Assembly: GCA_965232615.1 (NCBI GenBank)
Contig: OZ246985.1
Coordinates: 434,001-498,000, forward strand
DNA from: UBA2779 sp965232615
Lineage (GTDB): Bacteria > Spirochaetota > Spirochaetia > DSM-2461
Reading direction: 5' to 3'
Length of the DNA stretch: 64,000 nt
Positions 44,086 through 53,143 of the stretch are shown in pieces (the first letter of the stretch is position 1; every line of letters begins with the position of its first letter). Under the pieces are notes generated by a model. The model saw only the letters and a list, made by a program, of their open reading frames with translations, did not search any database and was not told the DNA's origin. A program made the position numbers and the translations under genes.

Positions 44086-45375
44086 ATGAAAAAGACAGGT
44101 TTAGTTGCTCTGGTATTAGTACTTGCTGCATTTAGTGCTTTTGCCGGAGGAGGATCAGAAGATTCTCCCGCATCTGAGGGCAAGGTCGTTACCATGGCTG
44201 GTCCCTTTACAGATAATGATGAGATTAAATTCAATGAATCTGTGAAAGCATTTGAAGAGATGACGGGCATTGACATTCAGTATGAAGGTTCAAAGGAATT
44301 TGAAGCCTCCATCGGAATTTCCATTGAAGGCGGCAATGCGCCGGATATCGTGGATTTCCCCCAGCCGGGACTCCTGAAAAACTTTGTCGCGAAGGGTTAT
44401 GTTATTGACCTTAACAAGGTTTTGGATATGGATAAGGTTAAATCCAACTACATCCAGAGTTGGCTGGACATGGCTACCATGGATTCCCCTGATGGGAAAA
44501 TCATGGCTGGTCTCTGGGGCCGGGTCAATGGGAAATCACTCGTCTGGTACAATAAGAAAGAGTTTGATGCTGCGGGATATCAAGTTCCTGAGACCTGGGA
44601 AGAATTAGTGGATCTTCAGAATATGATTCTGGCTGATGGAGACAGCCCCTGGGCCGTCGGTATTGAGTCTGGTGCGGCGACAGGTTGGGCTGCTACAGAC
44701 TGGATTGAAGAAATGATGCTCCGAACCACCAGTCTTGAAAACTATGATCGCTGGGTTGCAGGAGATTTGAAGTTCAATAGCCCTGAAGTGAAGAAAGCCA
44801 TCGATGCCATGACGGGAATATGGTTTGCTGACAGCATGGTTTATGGTGGACGTCAGGCAATCGCAACAACAAGTTTTGGCGATGCACCCAAAGTTATGTT
44901 TGAAAGTCCTCCCAAAGCCTGGCTGCATAAACAGGGAAACTTCATCACTTCTTTCTTTCCTGAGAATGTTCAGGCAGGAGTTGACTATGACTTCTTTTAT
45001 CTGCCCAGTGTAGATCCTGCGTATGGACGTCCAGTCCTTGTGGGTGGAGACATCTATGCGATGTTCAACGATCGTCCAGAAGTCCGTCAGGTTATGGAAT
45101 TTTTTGCGACAGGAGCTTCTGTTGAAGCCTGGATAAGAGCAGGCGGAGCAATTTCCCCACACAAAGATTCCAATCTTGACTGGTACACCAATGAAGTTGA
45201 CAGGAAAGTTGCGGCAATTATTCAGGACGCAACAAGTGTCCGGTTTGATGGCTCTGATCTCATGCCGGGAGCCGTGGGAGCTGGGTCTTTCTGGAAAGAA
45301 ATGACCGATTATGTTTCCGGTGCAAAATCTCTTGATGAAGCTCTGGATGCCATAGACGCTTCATGGCCAAAATGA
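44086..45375 (+). CDS. Sugar ABC transporter substrate-binding protein
   Basis: 429-aa type-1 solute-binding protein. The signal peptide (MKKTGLVALVLVLAAFSAFA) is followed by GGGSEDSPASEGKVVTMAGP. There is no lipobox cysteine. The internal motifs GGNAPDIVDFPQPG and YNKKEFDAAGYQVPETWEEL are typical of alpha-glucoside (AglE-like) binding proteins of CUT1 systems. The ATG at 44086 follows AAAGGAG; an upstream extension to 44038 runs through the leader and is unlikely. It is the first gene of an SBP-permease-permease operon. A hairpin just downstream may raise its mRNA level relative to the permeases. Confidence 0.93.
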   Translation: MKKTGLVALVLVLAAFSAFAGGGSEDSPASEGKVVTMAGPFTDNDEIKFNESVKAFEEMTGIDIQYEGSKEFEASIGISIEGGNAPDIVDFPQPGLLKNFVAKGYVIDLNKVLDMDKVKSNYIQSWLDMATMDSPDGKIMAGLWGRVNGKSLVWYNKKEFDAAGYQVPETWEELVDLQNMILADGDSPWAVGIESGAATGWAATDWIEEMMLRTTSLENYDRWVAGDLKFNSPEVKKAIDAMTGIWFADSMVYGGRQAIATTSFGDAPKVMFESPPKAWLHKQGNFITSFFPENVQAGVDYDFFYLPSVDPAYGRPVLVGGDIYAMFNDRPEVRQVMEFFATGASVEAWIRAGGAISPHKDSNLDWYTNEVDRKVAAIIQDATSVRFDGSDLMPGAVGAGSFWKEMTDYVSGAKSLDEALDAIDASWPK

Positions 45376-45400
45376 GAAATGCCATAGAGTAGTTACAAAA

Positions 45401-45451
45401 ACTGTGTCAGTAATCGCTTCGGTTTGAACCAAAGACTTTGACTGACACAGT
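45401..45451 (+). repeat. Intercistronic inverted repeat related to IS1182 termini
   Basis: ACTGTGTCAGT at 45401-45411 and its exact complement ACTGACACAGT at 45441-45451 enclose 29 nt. CTGTGTCAGTAAT here is identical to the inner end of the complete IS1182 element at 10441. It could act as an mRNA hairpin between the binding-protein and permease genes. Confidence 0.65.
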
Positions 45452-45506
45452 CCTTATCCCTGAATTTTTTGACAAAGCCCCTTGTTTTCTAAATACGGAG
45501 GTATTG

Positions 45507-46589
45507 ATGAGTCAAAGGCAGTCTTCTTCAACGAAATATTTGTCCTTATCGGTGTTAATCATTGCATCTGTCATTGTCCTGGTTGGCGGATTTGTCGTGC
45601 TGCAAAGGCTCCAGGGAGTTAAAATTCTCATGACACTATTTGCCGTTATCTGGGGAATTGGATCGGCAGTGTTGTTGTATTATGTTCTCAATGCCGCGGC
45701 TGAATCATTTCCACGCAGAATTCGTTCCATCTCCATTCCCATTGTATTTGCAGGACCAGCCATTTTTATTCTGATCTGGGCCCTGGTTCTTCCCACTTTA
45801 CGTACATTCAGACTGAGCTTTTCTGATGCTCATGGCAGGGGTTTTGTTTTTCTGGACAATTACATCTTTGCATTTACCGATCCCATCATGCTGGAGAGCT
45901 TCCGCAACAACCTTCTATGGCTTATCTTTGGAACATCTTTCTGCGTTATCATGGGATTGGTTATTGCTGTACTTGCTGATAGGAACCGTTTTGAAAAGAC
46001 CGTTAAATCGCTGATATTCATGCCCATGGCCATCTCCTTTGTTGGAGCTGGAGTGATATGGAAATTTGTCTATGCCTATAAGGGCGAGGGAGCCAACATT
46101 GCGGAGATAGGTCTTCTAAATGCCATAGTCACTGCTTTTGGAGGACAGGCTCAAGCCTGGCTGCTGACTCCTTTCTGGAATAATTTCTTCCTGATTATCA
46201 TCATGGTCTGGCTGCAGACCGGTTATGCCATGGTTATACTGTCCTCAGCCATCAAAGCCATTCCCGAAGAGATCAACGAAGCGGCTCGGGTGGATGGTGC
46301 CAATGCTTTTACCATCTTTTTTAAGGTGACCATTCCCTCCATCATGCCCACACTGGTGACTGTAACAACGACAATTCTTATCTTTAGCCTCAAGCTCTTT
46401 GACATTGTAAGGGTGATGACCGGAGGCAATTTTGGCACGAATGTTATTGCCAATGAGTTTTACCTTCGTCAATTTACCTTTGGAAACTCTGGACAGGCCT
46501 CAGCTCTGGCCATTGTTCTGCTGATCGCCATAATACCTGTCCTTGCCTATAATCTGAAACAGTTCCATGAAAGGAGGGTATTGAAATGA
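45507..46589 (+). CDS. Sugar ABC transporter permease, AglF/MalF type
   Basis: 360-aa permease with an unusual N-terminal pair of helices (LSVLIIASVIVLVGGFVVLQ and TLFAVIWGIGSAVLLYYVL) before the regular six. The ATPase-contact loop INEAARVDGANAFTIFFKVTIP is in the C-terminal third. The ATG at 45507 follows CGGAGG; the longer frame to 45438 covers the IS-derived repeat and is not used. It overlaps the next permease gene by 4 nt. Together with the binding protein it fits the alpha-glucoside class; the substrate is not certain. Confidence 0.93.
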   Translation: MSQRQSSSTKYLSLSVLIIASVIVLVGGFVVLQRLQGVKILMTLFAVIWGIGSAVLLYYVLNAAAESFPRRIRSISIPIVFAGPAIFILIWALVLPTLRTFRLSFSDAHGRGFVFLDNYIFAFTDPIMLESFRNNLLWLIFGTSFCVIMGLVIAVLADRNRFEKTVKSLIFMPMAISFVGAGVIWKFVYAYKGEGANIAEIGLLNAIVTAFGGQAQAWLLTPFWNNFFLIIIMVWLQTGYAMVILSSAIKAIPEEINEAARVDGANAFTIFFKVTIPSIMPTLVTVTTTILIFSLKLFDIVRVMTGGNFGTNVIANEFYLRQFTFGNSGQASALAIVLLIAIIPVLAYNLKQFHERRVLK

Positions 46590-47689
46590 GACCGTCTTTA
46601 AAAGGAGAAAAGTCTCCTCTTGCCAGAGTTCTGATCGGCTTTGTACTTGCTGTTATCGTCATTGGATGGTGCATCCCCTCTCTTGGAATACTGGTGACAT
46701 CATTCAGGGATTCCCGGGACATCTACGCTACGGGCTGGTGGACAGTCCTTCCCCATAAAGCACTGTCAAAAGTGGGGGAGTTTGAAGTCTCTCAGGATCT
46801 GGATTTAGATGCTCCTATTGAAATGGAAGGTCATACGGCCAGTTTTGATGAGTGGCGAATCGGTATTGAGGTAGAAGAGGGGCGAACACTCCGATGGTAT
46901 GGCAATAAACGTTCCCGACTGGTAGAAGTCTTTGAGGAAAAATGGGTTGGGTTTGGTGTCAATCTCACTTTGCAAAACTATCGGGATGTTTTATCTGCCG
47001 GTCAGTCTGAATATACCGATGCCGCCGGGAATACAATTCTCCGACAGGGAAATGATTTTGGCGATGCCGTACTCAACTCAATAGCGGTTACCCTACCGGC
47101 AACCATCATACCCATTCTTATTGCTGCTTTTGCTGCCTATGCCTTTGCCTGGATGGAATTTCCCGGTCGACGGCCCCTCTTCATCATTGTGGTTGCCCTG
47201 CTGGTTGTACCCCTGCAGATAGCCCTGATCCCAATATTAAGAGATTTTTCCCGCTGGGGATTAACGGGTACCTTCGTTGGGATGTGGCTGGCCCACACAG
47301 GCTTCGGGTTACCATTGGCTGTTTATCTGCTGTACAATTATATCAGTACACTGCCCCGCGACATATTTGAATCGGCCTATCTGGATGGGGCGACTCCTTT
47401 TGTGACTTTTATTCGGCTTGTTCTACCCCTCTCTGTTCCAGCCCTGGCCAGCTTTGCCATATTCCAGTTTCTCTGGGTATGGAATGATTACCTTGTTGCC
47501 CTGGTATTCCTTGGAGACAAAAATCGGGTAGTGACCAGTGCTCTGGCCGCTATGGTGGGAGAAAAAGGCCAGGACTGGCATCTGCTGACATCGGGCGCAT
47601 TTCTCAGCATGCTGCTGCCTCTCATTGTGTTCTTCGGCCTGCAAAGGTTCTTTGTTCGAGGACTGACAGCCGGATCTGTCAAAGGGTGA
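46586..47689 (+). CDS. Sugar ABC transporter permease, AglG/MalG type
   Basis: 367-aa permease. After the first helix (VLIGFVLAVIVIGWCIPSLG) a long periplasmic domain of about 120 residues is inserted (from DSRDIYATGWWTV to GNDFGDAVLNS), as in AglG. The remaining helices follow, with the loop FESAYLDGATPFVTFIRLVLPL contacting the ATPase. It starts inside the last codons of the upstream permease (4-nt overlap). It ends the operon, and no ATPase follows, so the MalK/UgpC-type ATPase at 35426 is a likely partner. Confidence 0.93.
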   Translation: MRPSLKGEKSPLARVLIGFVLAVIVIGWCIPSLGILVTSFRDSRDIYATGWWTVLPHKALSKVGEFEVSQDLDLDAPIEMEGHTASFDEWRIGIEVEEGRTLRWYGNKRSRLVEVFEEKWVGFGVNLTLQNYRDVLSAGQSEYTDAAGNTILRQGNDFGDAVLNSIAVTLPATIIPILIAAFAAYAFAWMEFPGRRPLFIIVVALLVVPLQIALIPILRDFSRWGLTGTFVGMWLAHTGFGLPLAVYLLYNYISTLPRDIFESAYLDGATPFVTFIRLVLPLSVPALASFAIFQFLWVWNDYLVALVFLGDKNRVVTSALAAMVGEKGQDWHLLTSGAFLSMLLPLIVFFGLQRFFVRGLTAGSVKG

Positions 47690-47710
47690 TTATCAGAACA
47701 ATAAAATAGT

Positions 47711-47728
47711 GGGCACCTCTAAAAAACC
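47711..47728. repeat. MITE-like terminal repeat, single end
   Basis: GGGCACCTCTAAAAAACC, identical to the ends of the 7124-8114 block, located between the sugar ABC operon and pyrG, 49 nt before the pyrG start. No matching right end was seen. Confidence 0.65.
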
Positions 47729-47776
47729 CATTTAGTTCTTGACCATCCGCTCCATACCCTGGAATAATGAAACCCC

Positions 47777-49414
47777 ATGAGGAAGTATGTATTTGTTACA
47801 GGCGGGGTGTGTTCCAGTTTAGGGAAAGGCATTGCCGCCTCTTCCCTTGGGTGTCTTCTGGAAAGCCGCGGTTTATCGGTGTGTATGATAAAAATTGATC
47901 CCTATCTCAATGTTGATGCCGGCACAATGAGTCCCTTTCAACACGGAGAAGTCTTTGTTACGGACGATGGCGCTGAAACAGATCTGGATCTCGGCAATTA
48001 TGCCCGATTCACCAATTCACCCCTTAGTGCTGCCAATTCCATTACTACGGGTCAGGTTTACCAGGAAGTGATACGGAAGGAACGCAAGGGAGATTACCTG
48101 GGCAAATGTGTGCAGGTTGTCCCTCATATTACGGATGAAATAAAACGCAGAATTTACGCACAGGAAGAAAAATCTTCCATTGAAGTTACTATTGTTGAGA
48201 TAGGCGGCACCGTTGGAGACATAGAATCCATTCCCTTTCTTGAAGCTGTTCGGCAGATCATACATGAAGAAAATCGCCAAAACACCCTGAGTGTTCATGT
48301 CTCCCTTATCCCAACATTATCCACTGGTGAGTTAAAAACCAAACCAACACAACATTCGGTGAAGATTTTGAGGGAAATTGGCATACAGCCGGATGTCCTC
48401 CTTTGTCGTATCGCAAAAGAAATGGAAACATCTATGAAACGCAAGATTGCCAATTTTACAAATATTGATTATGAATGTGTTCTCTCAGCCCATGATGTGC
48501 ACACTTCAATTTACGAGATACCCATTGCGTACAAAAAACAGGGGCTGGATGTTATTGTCTGCGATCGGCTGGATCTTCAATGTAGCGTCGATAAGTTTCA
48601 CCCCTGGGAGGTGGTAAATGAGACCTGGCACAACGCTACTGAAACCGTTGAAATTGCAATGGTTGGGAAATACATAGAACTTGAAGATTCATATAAATCC
48701 ATCGACGAGGCCCTTGTGCATGGAGCTATTGCCAATGGAGTAAAACTCAAAATCAAGAAAATTGATTCTGAAAAAATTTCCTCGTTTGAACATGCAAAGG
48801 AGGTATTGAGAGAGGTTCAGGGAGTGCTTATTCCTGGCGGATTTGGCGGACGTGGTATCCCGGGCATGATTGAAGCGGTTCGAGTTGTAAGAGAAAACAA
48901 CATCCCCTTCCTTGGAATATGCCTGGGTATGCAGATTCAAATTATTGAATGGGCCAGAAATGTCCTTGGTATTTCTGATGCCAACAGTGTTGAATTCACA
49001 CCCGATGGTCCTTCCAATGTTATCGCATTGCTGGAGGAGCAGGTTGATATTACTCAATATGGTGGAACGATGAGAGTGGGATTGTGTGAATCTACAGTCA
49101 TAGAGAGTACGTTCATCCACACGGCCTATGGCACAAGTACTATTAAGGAACGTCATCGGCATCGGTATGAAGTGAGTAATGAGTACAGAGAGGTATTAGC
49201 AGAGTCTGGATTGATTTTTTCCGCCTTTACTCCTGATAAACTTCTGGTAGAGTCAACAGAATGGCCGAATCATACCTGGTCGGTTGGTGTGCAGTTCCAT
49301 CCTGAGTTTACATCCAGTCCGCTCAAGCCTGGCCCCCTATTCAGGGCTTTCCTGGCGGCAGCGATCCAATGTGAGCCTTATGCACGGGGCCAGAAAACGT
49401 GTAAAATGAAGTGA
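47777..49414 (+). CDS. pyrG: CTP synthase
   Basis: 545-aa glutamine-dependent CTP synthase. The N-terminal synthetase domain starts MRKYVFVTGGVCSSLGKG (P-loop) and contains KIDPYLNVDAGTMSPFQHGE. The C-terminal class I glutaminase domain has LGICLGMQ with the nucleophilic Cys, and the His-Glu pair in QFHPEF. The length is standard. No strong ribosome site is visible upstream (a MITE-like end lies in the leader), which could affect expression. Confidence 0.97.
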   Translation: MRKYVFVTGGVCSSLGKGIAASSLGCLLESRGLSVCMIKIDPYLNVDAGTMSPFQHGEVFVTDDGAETDLDLGNYARFTNSPLSAANSITTGQVYQEVIRKERKGDYLGKCVQVVPHITDEIKRRIYAQEEKSSIEVTIVEIGGTVGDIESIPFLEAVRQIIHEENRQNTLSVHVSLIPTLSTGELKTKPTQHSVKILREIGIQPDVLLCRIAKEMETSMKRKIANFTNIDYECVLSAHDVHTSIYEIPIAYKKQGLDVIVCDRLDLQCSVDKFHPWEVVNETWHNATETVEIAMVGKYIELEDSYKSIDEALVHGAIANGVKLKIKKIDSEKISSFEHAKEVLREVQGVLIPGGFGGRGIPGMIEAVRVVRENNIPFLGICLGMQIQIIEWARNVLGISDANSVEFTPDGPSNVIALLEEQVDITQYGGTMRVGLCESTVIESTFIHTAYGTSTIKERHRHRYEVSNEYREVLAESGLIFSAFTPDKLLVESTEWPNHTWSVGVQFHPEFTSSPLKPGPLFRAFLAAAIQCEPYARGQKTCKMK

Positions 49415-49538
49415 TTGCTCCTGTGAGTCGAAAAAAGTCTGATAACGGGTTGAAAGCGCTAAGAAAGGTCGAAATTTTCAGAAAAAAAATGAAAAAAAGG
49501 ACGTTTTTCCCGAATCAAGGGTTGCAAAACTATTCATT

Positions 49539-49916
49539 CTGGATTCGATCTCTCTGGCGACACTAAGGATGACGGTTAAGCCTTCGGGCAATGGCACGCA
49601 GGCTTAACCCCATTCTATGCCCTGTCATAATAACTTCTCTCTCTTGAGAAGACAGAACTCTGTACGTACGAGTCTAAGGAGTTCTTCGAGGAAGTCCGTC
49701 CCGGCCACTTCATCGGCAACTATGGAATGTATCAAATTCATATCATCAACATAGAGGCATTGAGAAAGGCATTGAGAAAGAGAAGCTACAAACTGCCAAA
49801 AGGATGAAGTCTGCCGGAGCCAATATGGAACTCATCAGTAAATCGACGGGATTGAGTAAGCAGGAAATCGAAAAGCTCTGACCGAATGGACAGGAAGCAT
49901 GAATGAGGTTTTTCCA
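49539..49916. repeat. Direct repeat, left copy (with internal deletion)
   Basis: Matches 52518-53133 from CTGGATTCGAT to TTTTTCCA, with about 240 bp missing inside the coding part. The non-coding 5' part is conserved, including the inverted words GGTTAAGCC and GGCTTAACC (GGCCTAACC in the right copy). The two copies flank the FGE lipoprotein gene. Confidence 0.85.
49653..49881 (+). pseudogene. Deleted copy of the Rpn-like protein gene at 52643
   Basis: Reads YESKEFFEEVRPGHFIGNYG and MYQIHIINIEAL in the same order as the intact copy, then loses the central part. The start ATG has become ACG (GTACGTACGAG). The deletion joins near short direct repeats of GGCATTGAGAAAGG, and the frame shifts. The C-terminal words (ELISKSTGLSKQEIEKL-like) are still readable in another frame. 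Non-functional. Confidence 0.8.
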
Positions 49917-50153
49917 GGACGCGGTTATTCCTGGAAGAGTCTCGGAGTATCTGCCTCTTTTATGTGGAAAAGACGGAACTTTGTCACCGTTGCTGACAAT
50001 CTACTCCCCGGCACGGATAAATTGTCTTTTTAACCACGAAAAGCACGAAAGCCGCGAAAATTTAATGGATCCGGACCGAGGAATTGCCACCCTGGCCCGT
50101 CAAGAATCCGTGTCCATCTGTGGTTTCGATTCTTCAACTCCGAAAGGATGTTC
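49917..50153. other. Intergenic stretch with no recognised gene
   Basis: Contains TTAACCACGAAAAGCACGAA, a short repetitive word common in intergenic DNA. An 84-aa frame runs through it but lacks a ribosome site and a credible protein sequence. Between the pyrG stop and the repeat (49415-49538) I also see nothing. Confidence 0.4.
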
Positions 50154-52226
50154 TTAAAACTGTTTCAGACAAACAGGGCGAAAGCCAACGTCGCTGTAGC
50201 TTGCGCCAGGCGTGAGGCCGCTCCGCTTCGCTGACCGCAGGTCAGGGGCTTCGTTGGTCCAACTGCCGCCACGTCTCACTCTCGCGCCGGTCAGTGCTCT
50301 TAACGGCCCTCTGGGATCGCTCTGGCTGACATTGGAATAATTCCCATACCAGTCCCAGCACCACTCAGAAACGTTCCCGCTCATGTCGTACAGACCCAGC
50401 TCGTTGGCCGCCTTCTCGCCTACAAAATGGGTTCTCGAAGTGGAATTACCAGAATACCAGCCAACATCCTCCACCGTGTCGCTCCCGGAATACATGTACC
50501 CCTCCGACACCTTCCCTCCACGGGAAGCATACTCCCACTCGGCTTCCGTCGGCAGGCGCCAGCCATTCTTATTAAAGTCCGCCGTTACAGCCGTCTTATT
50601 TATCGTGTACACCTTATCCAGTCCTTCCTTCGCACTCAATGCATTGCAGTACGCCACCGCCTCATACCAGGTTACACTCTCCACAGGCAGATCATCCCCC
50701 TTGAAATACGAAGGGTTGCTTCCCATCACCGCCTTCCACAGGCCCTGGGTTACCTCCGTCTTTGCCATGGAAAACGAACTCACCGTTACATCATGCACAG
50801 GTCTCTCATCCGAATCACCCTCGGTGCTGCCCATCTGGAAACTGCCGCCTTCCACGTAAACGGTTTCCAGCAGCAATGAGATGATGACCTCCAGACTCTG
50901 GATCCCACTCCAGGCCCCGTACTGCCCGTCGCCGTCCTTCGCCCGCACTCGCCAGTAGTGGGTCTGATTGTTCGTCAAGGCCGTTGAAGGCGTGTAACTG
51001 GCTGCGCTCGCTACCACCGCCTGAGCTCTGTCCAGCCCCTCTTCGCTGCCTGCTATCTGCACCTCGTAACCCGTCGCTCCAGACACCGCATTCCAACTGA
51101 AGGTAGGCATGGTGTCCGTGGTGGCACTACCGTTGGCAGGACTCAGGCCGCTTACTGCTCCCCAGTTTACCAGTAGACTGTTGATTGTGCTCCAGGTTCC
51201 ATGTTGCCCGACCCCATCCTTCGCCCGCACACGCCAGTAGTGGGTCTGCAAGTTTGTCAGCGCCGTTGTCGGCGTGTAACTGGCTGCGCTCGCTTCCACC
51301 GGCACTGCATTTTCCACCCCTGCCTGGCTCTCGGCTATCTGCACCTCGTAACCCGTCGCTCCAGACACCGCATTCCAACTGAAGGTAGGCATGGTGTCCG
51401 ACTTGCTGCTGCCATCCGCGGGAATCAGGCCACTGACTGCACCAATATTTACAAATGGGGGGGTAATTACGTTTATTTCGAAGCTTATCAGTTTGTTTGG
51501 GTTACTATATTGATCTTTTATCACCTTATTTTCTATAACGACACTCAACGTACCAGGATCCAATGGCCTATCAAGTTCAAACACCAATGTATTATTATTT
51601 ATAGGAGTACCTAGTCTCTCTTGTATTGACACCCATTTGATTTTCAACGGGGTATTGTCTAGTGTGAGAGTCACGTATTCATCAATTTTATCTTTAATCG
51701 GAACTGAATAAAACTTTATAGATTCCTTGAAGATTACTACCACTTCTTCCATATTTTGTTTCAGTGGGATGTCAATGATATAAGGAACCACTTCAGGGCC
51801 AGTTGTATCTTCAACAGCTTCTTTCGTAATCGTCAGTGATGCAACAGAACTCCCATTCTCAAGCTGCAGTATGCCTTCTTGGATTTCAATCTTGACAGTA
51901 TCACCTCTCTGAATACCTGCATTGGTATACATTATGTATATTTTCAATTTATCAGAGGAAATCACAGCATCCAGGTCCGGGTTCGAGAGAGATGAAATCG
52001 GCACTGAGTTACCTATAGTCAGCGTAAATGTTTTGGTTTCATCATCTACCCAGCCTACCTTGTGATTGAATTTCATCGTATAGAATCTGCTTCCTGCTTC
52101 AATATCATCCTGATGTAAAGAAAGCAAAGAGTCTTTGAATAAGATATTCAACCCTAACTGTGAACAGGAAATAAACAAACCGAACAATACTGCCAGAGCA
52201 AACAGGATATGTATTCTGTGTCGCAT
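50154..52226 (-). CDS. Surface lipoprotein with fibronectin-like repeats and FGE-sulfatase domain
   Basis: 690-aa lipoprotein. The signal peptide ends LFISC (Cys21). Residues 30-270 form a beta-rich Ig-like region. Two nearly identical repeats of about 93 residues follow (each with DTMPTFSWNAVSGATGYEVQ and THYWRVRAKDG), resembling fibronectin type III. The C-terminal about 230 residues are an FGE-sulfatase/C-type-lectin-like domain (VYVEGGSFQMGSTEGDSDER, WRLPTEAEWEYASRGG, GLYDMSGNVSEWCWDWYG, RRGGSW, GFRPV). The catalytic cysteine pair of true FGE is not evident, so it is probably a binding domain. The start at 52226 follows GGAAGGAG. The fold is a common DGR target, but no hairpin follows the stop here. 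Confidence 0.88.
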   Translation of the reverse strand: MRHRIHILFALAVLFGLFISCSQLGLNILFKDSLLSLHQDDIEAGSRFYTMKFNHKVGWVDDETKTFTLTIGNSVPISSLSNPDLDAVISSDKLKIYIMYTNAGIQRGDTVKIEIQEGILQLENGSSVASLTITKEAVEDTTGPEVVPYIIDIPLKQNMEEVVVIFKESIKFYSVPIKDKIDEYVTLTLDNTPLKIKWVSIQERLGTPINNNTLVFELDRPLDPGTLSVVIENKVIKDQYSNPNKLISFEINVITPPFVNIGAVSGLIPADGSSKSDTMPTFSWNAVSGATGYEVQIAESQAGVENAVPVEASAASYTPTTALTNLQTHYWRVRAKDGVGQHGTWSTINSLLVNWGAVSGLSPANGSATTDTMPTFSWNAVSGATGYEVQIAGSEEGLDRAQAVVASAASYTPSTALTNNQTHYWRVRAKDGDGQYGAWSGIQSLEVIISLLLETVYVEGGSFQMGSTEGDSDERPVHDVTVSSFSMAKTEVTQGLWKAVMGSNPSYFKGDDLPVESVTWYEAVAYCNALSAKEGLDKVYTINKTAVTADFNKNGWRLPTEAEWEYASRGGKVSEGYMYSGSDTVEDVGWYSGNSTSRTHFVGEKAANELGLYDMSGNVSEWCWDWYGNYSNVSQSDPRGPLRALTGARVRRGGSWTNEAPDLRSAKRSGLTPGASYSDVGFRPVCLKQF
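50880..51440 (-). repeat. Internal tandem duplication (fibronectin-like repeats)
   Basis: Two in-tandem units of about 280 bp within the lipoprotein gene, with long identical stretches (for example over ACCTTCAGTTGGAATGCGGT on the coding strand). The near-identity at DNA level indicates a recent duplication or ongoing homogenisation. Confidence 0.75.
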
Positions 52227-52409
52227 AAATATTCTCCTTCCGGGATTCCTCAGTAGAATTCTCCAGGAAGGTATTACCTGCCTCATGCACCTGGAGATGG
52301 AACTTTGAATTGATTAGATCCGGTTTAGTCCATTACTGAGTTTTCTTAACCTCATTTTAAATTTATAGGATTATTTGCTCCTTGTCAAGTTTATTGTGTT
52401 AATAATACT

Positions 52410-52516
52410 ATAATTGACTTTTTTACCAGGTATATCAAGGGAAAGCCGGCCTGCTATCTGCTCAGGACTCCACCCCTCTTCAAGCTTTTCCGTCAGGTAT
52501 TTTCTAACTGTAACAT
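52410..52516 (-). pseudogene. IS30-family transposase fragment
   Basis: Minus-strand reading DVTVRKYLTEKLEEGWSPEQ, then IAGRLSLDIPGKKVNYS. WSPEQIAGRL is the hallmark of the central part of IS30-type transposases. Only about 35 codons remain, without catalytic residues or ends. It abuts the right copy of the 49539/52518 direct repeat. Confidence 0.75.
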
Positions 52517-52517
52517 C

Positions 52518-53133
52518 CTGGATTCGATTTCTCTGGCGACACTAAGGATGACGGTTAAGCCTTCGGGCAATGGTACGCAGGCCTAACCCCATTCTAAGCC
52601 CTGTCATAATAACTTCTCTCTCTTGAGAAGACAGAACTCTGTATGTACGAGTCTAAGGAGTTCTTTGAGGAAGTCCGTCCCGGCCACTTCACCGGCAACT
52701 ATGGAATGTATCAAATTCATATCATCAATATAGAGGCCATTCAACTTGGCGGGCCTGACGGCGTGTTTCTCTCCGAGTTCTGCCGGGACATTGGGCGGTT
52801 GGCCGACAGGAGGGAGATCGAAAAATGTAATCTCTCATCACACATTATTGACAAACTTATTAGGGGCGTTAAAATGAGGATGACAGTCTTTGAGGGGAAG
52901 GAGGAAGACATGGTACCCGTTGCCGATGTAACCGAGATAGTCAGGCCGCAGCTTGAGAAAGCGTGGAATGATGGCATTGAGAAAGGCATTGAGAAAGGCA
53001 TAACTCAAACTGCCAAACGGATGAAGGCCGCCGGAGTCGATAGGAAACTCATCAGTAAATCGACGGGATTGAGTAAGCAGGAAATCGAAAAGCTCTGACT
53101 GAATGGACAGGAAGCATGAATGGGGTTTTTCCA
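52518..53133. repeat. Direct repeat, right copy (complete)
   Basis: Complete version of the repeat at 49539-49916, including the Rpn-like reading frame. Together the copies bracket the FGE lipoprotein and IS30 remnant, about 3.6 kb end to end. Confidence 0.85.
52643..53098 (+). CDS. Rpn-like/PD-(D/E)XK transposase-family C-terminal protein
   Basis: 151 aa. The C-terminal part (EKAWNDGIEKGIEKGITQTA, then KRMKAAGVDRKLISKSTGLSKQEIEKL) is the coiled GIEKG tail and winged-helix-like end typical of Rpn/PD-(D/E)XK transposase-family proteins. The N-terminal part lacks a clear nuclease core, so this is probably a truncated member or a stand-alone tail. No good ribosome site is found before the ATG. 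A deleted duplicate lies at 49653-49881, and the inverted words GGTTAAGCC/GGCCTAACC upstream are shared. Confidence 0.55.
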   Translation: MYESKEFFEEVRPGHFTGNYGMYQIHIINIEAIQLGGPDGVFLSEFCRDIGRLADRREIEKCNLSSHIIDKLIRGVKMRMTVFEGKEEDMVPVADVTEIVRPQLEKAWNDGIEKGIEKGITQTAKRMKAAGVDRKLISKSTGLSKQEIEKL

Positions 53134-53143
53134 TTATGGACGG

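Noticed and set aside
50154..50300. C-terminus of the intact FGE lipoprotein as a third DGR variable region
   Set aside because: Its codon pattern is less A-derived than the 12.7-kb copy, the nucleotide scaffold does not match, and no hairpin follows the stop.
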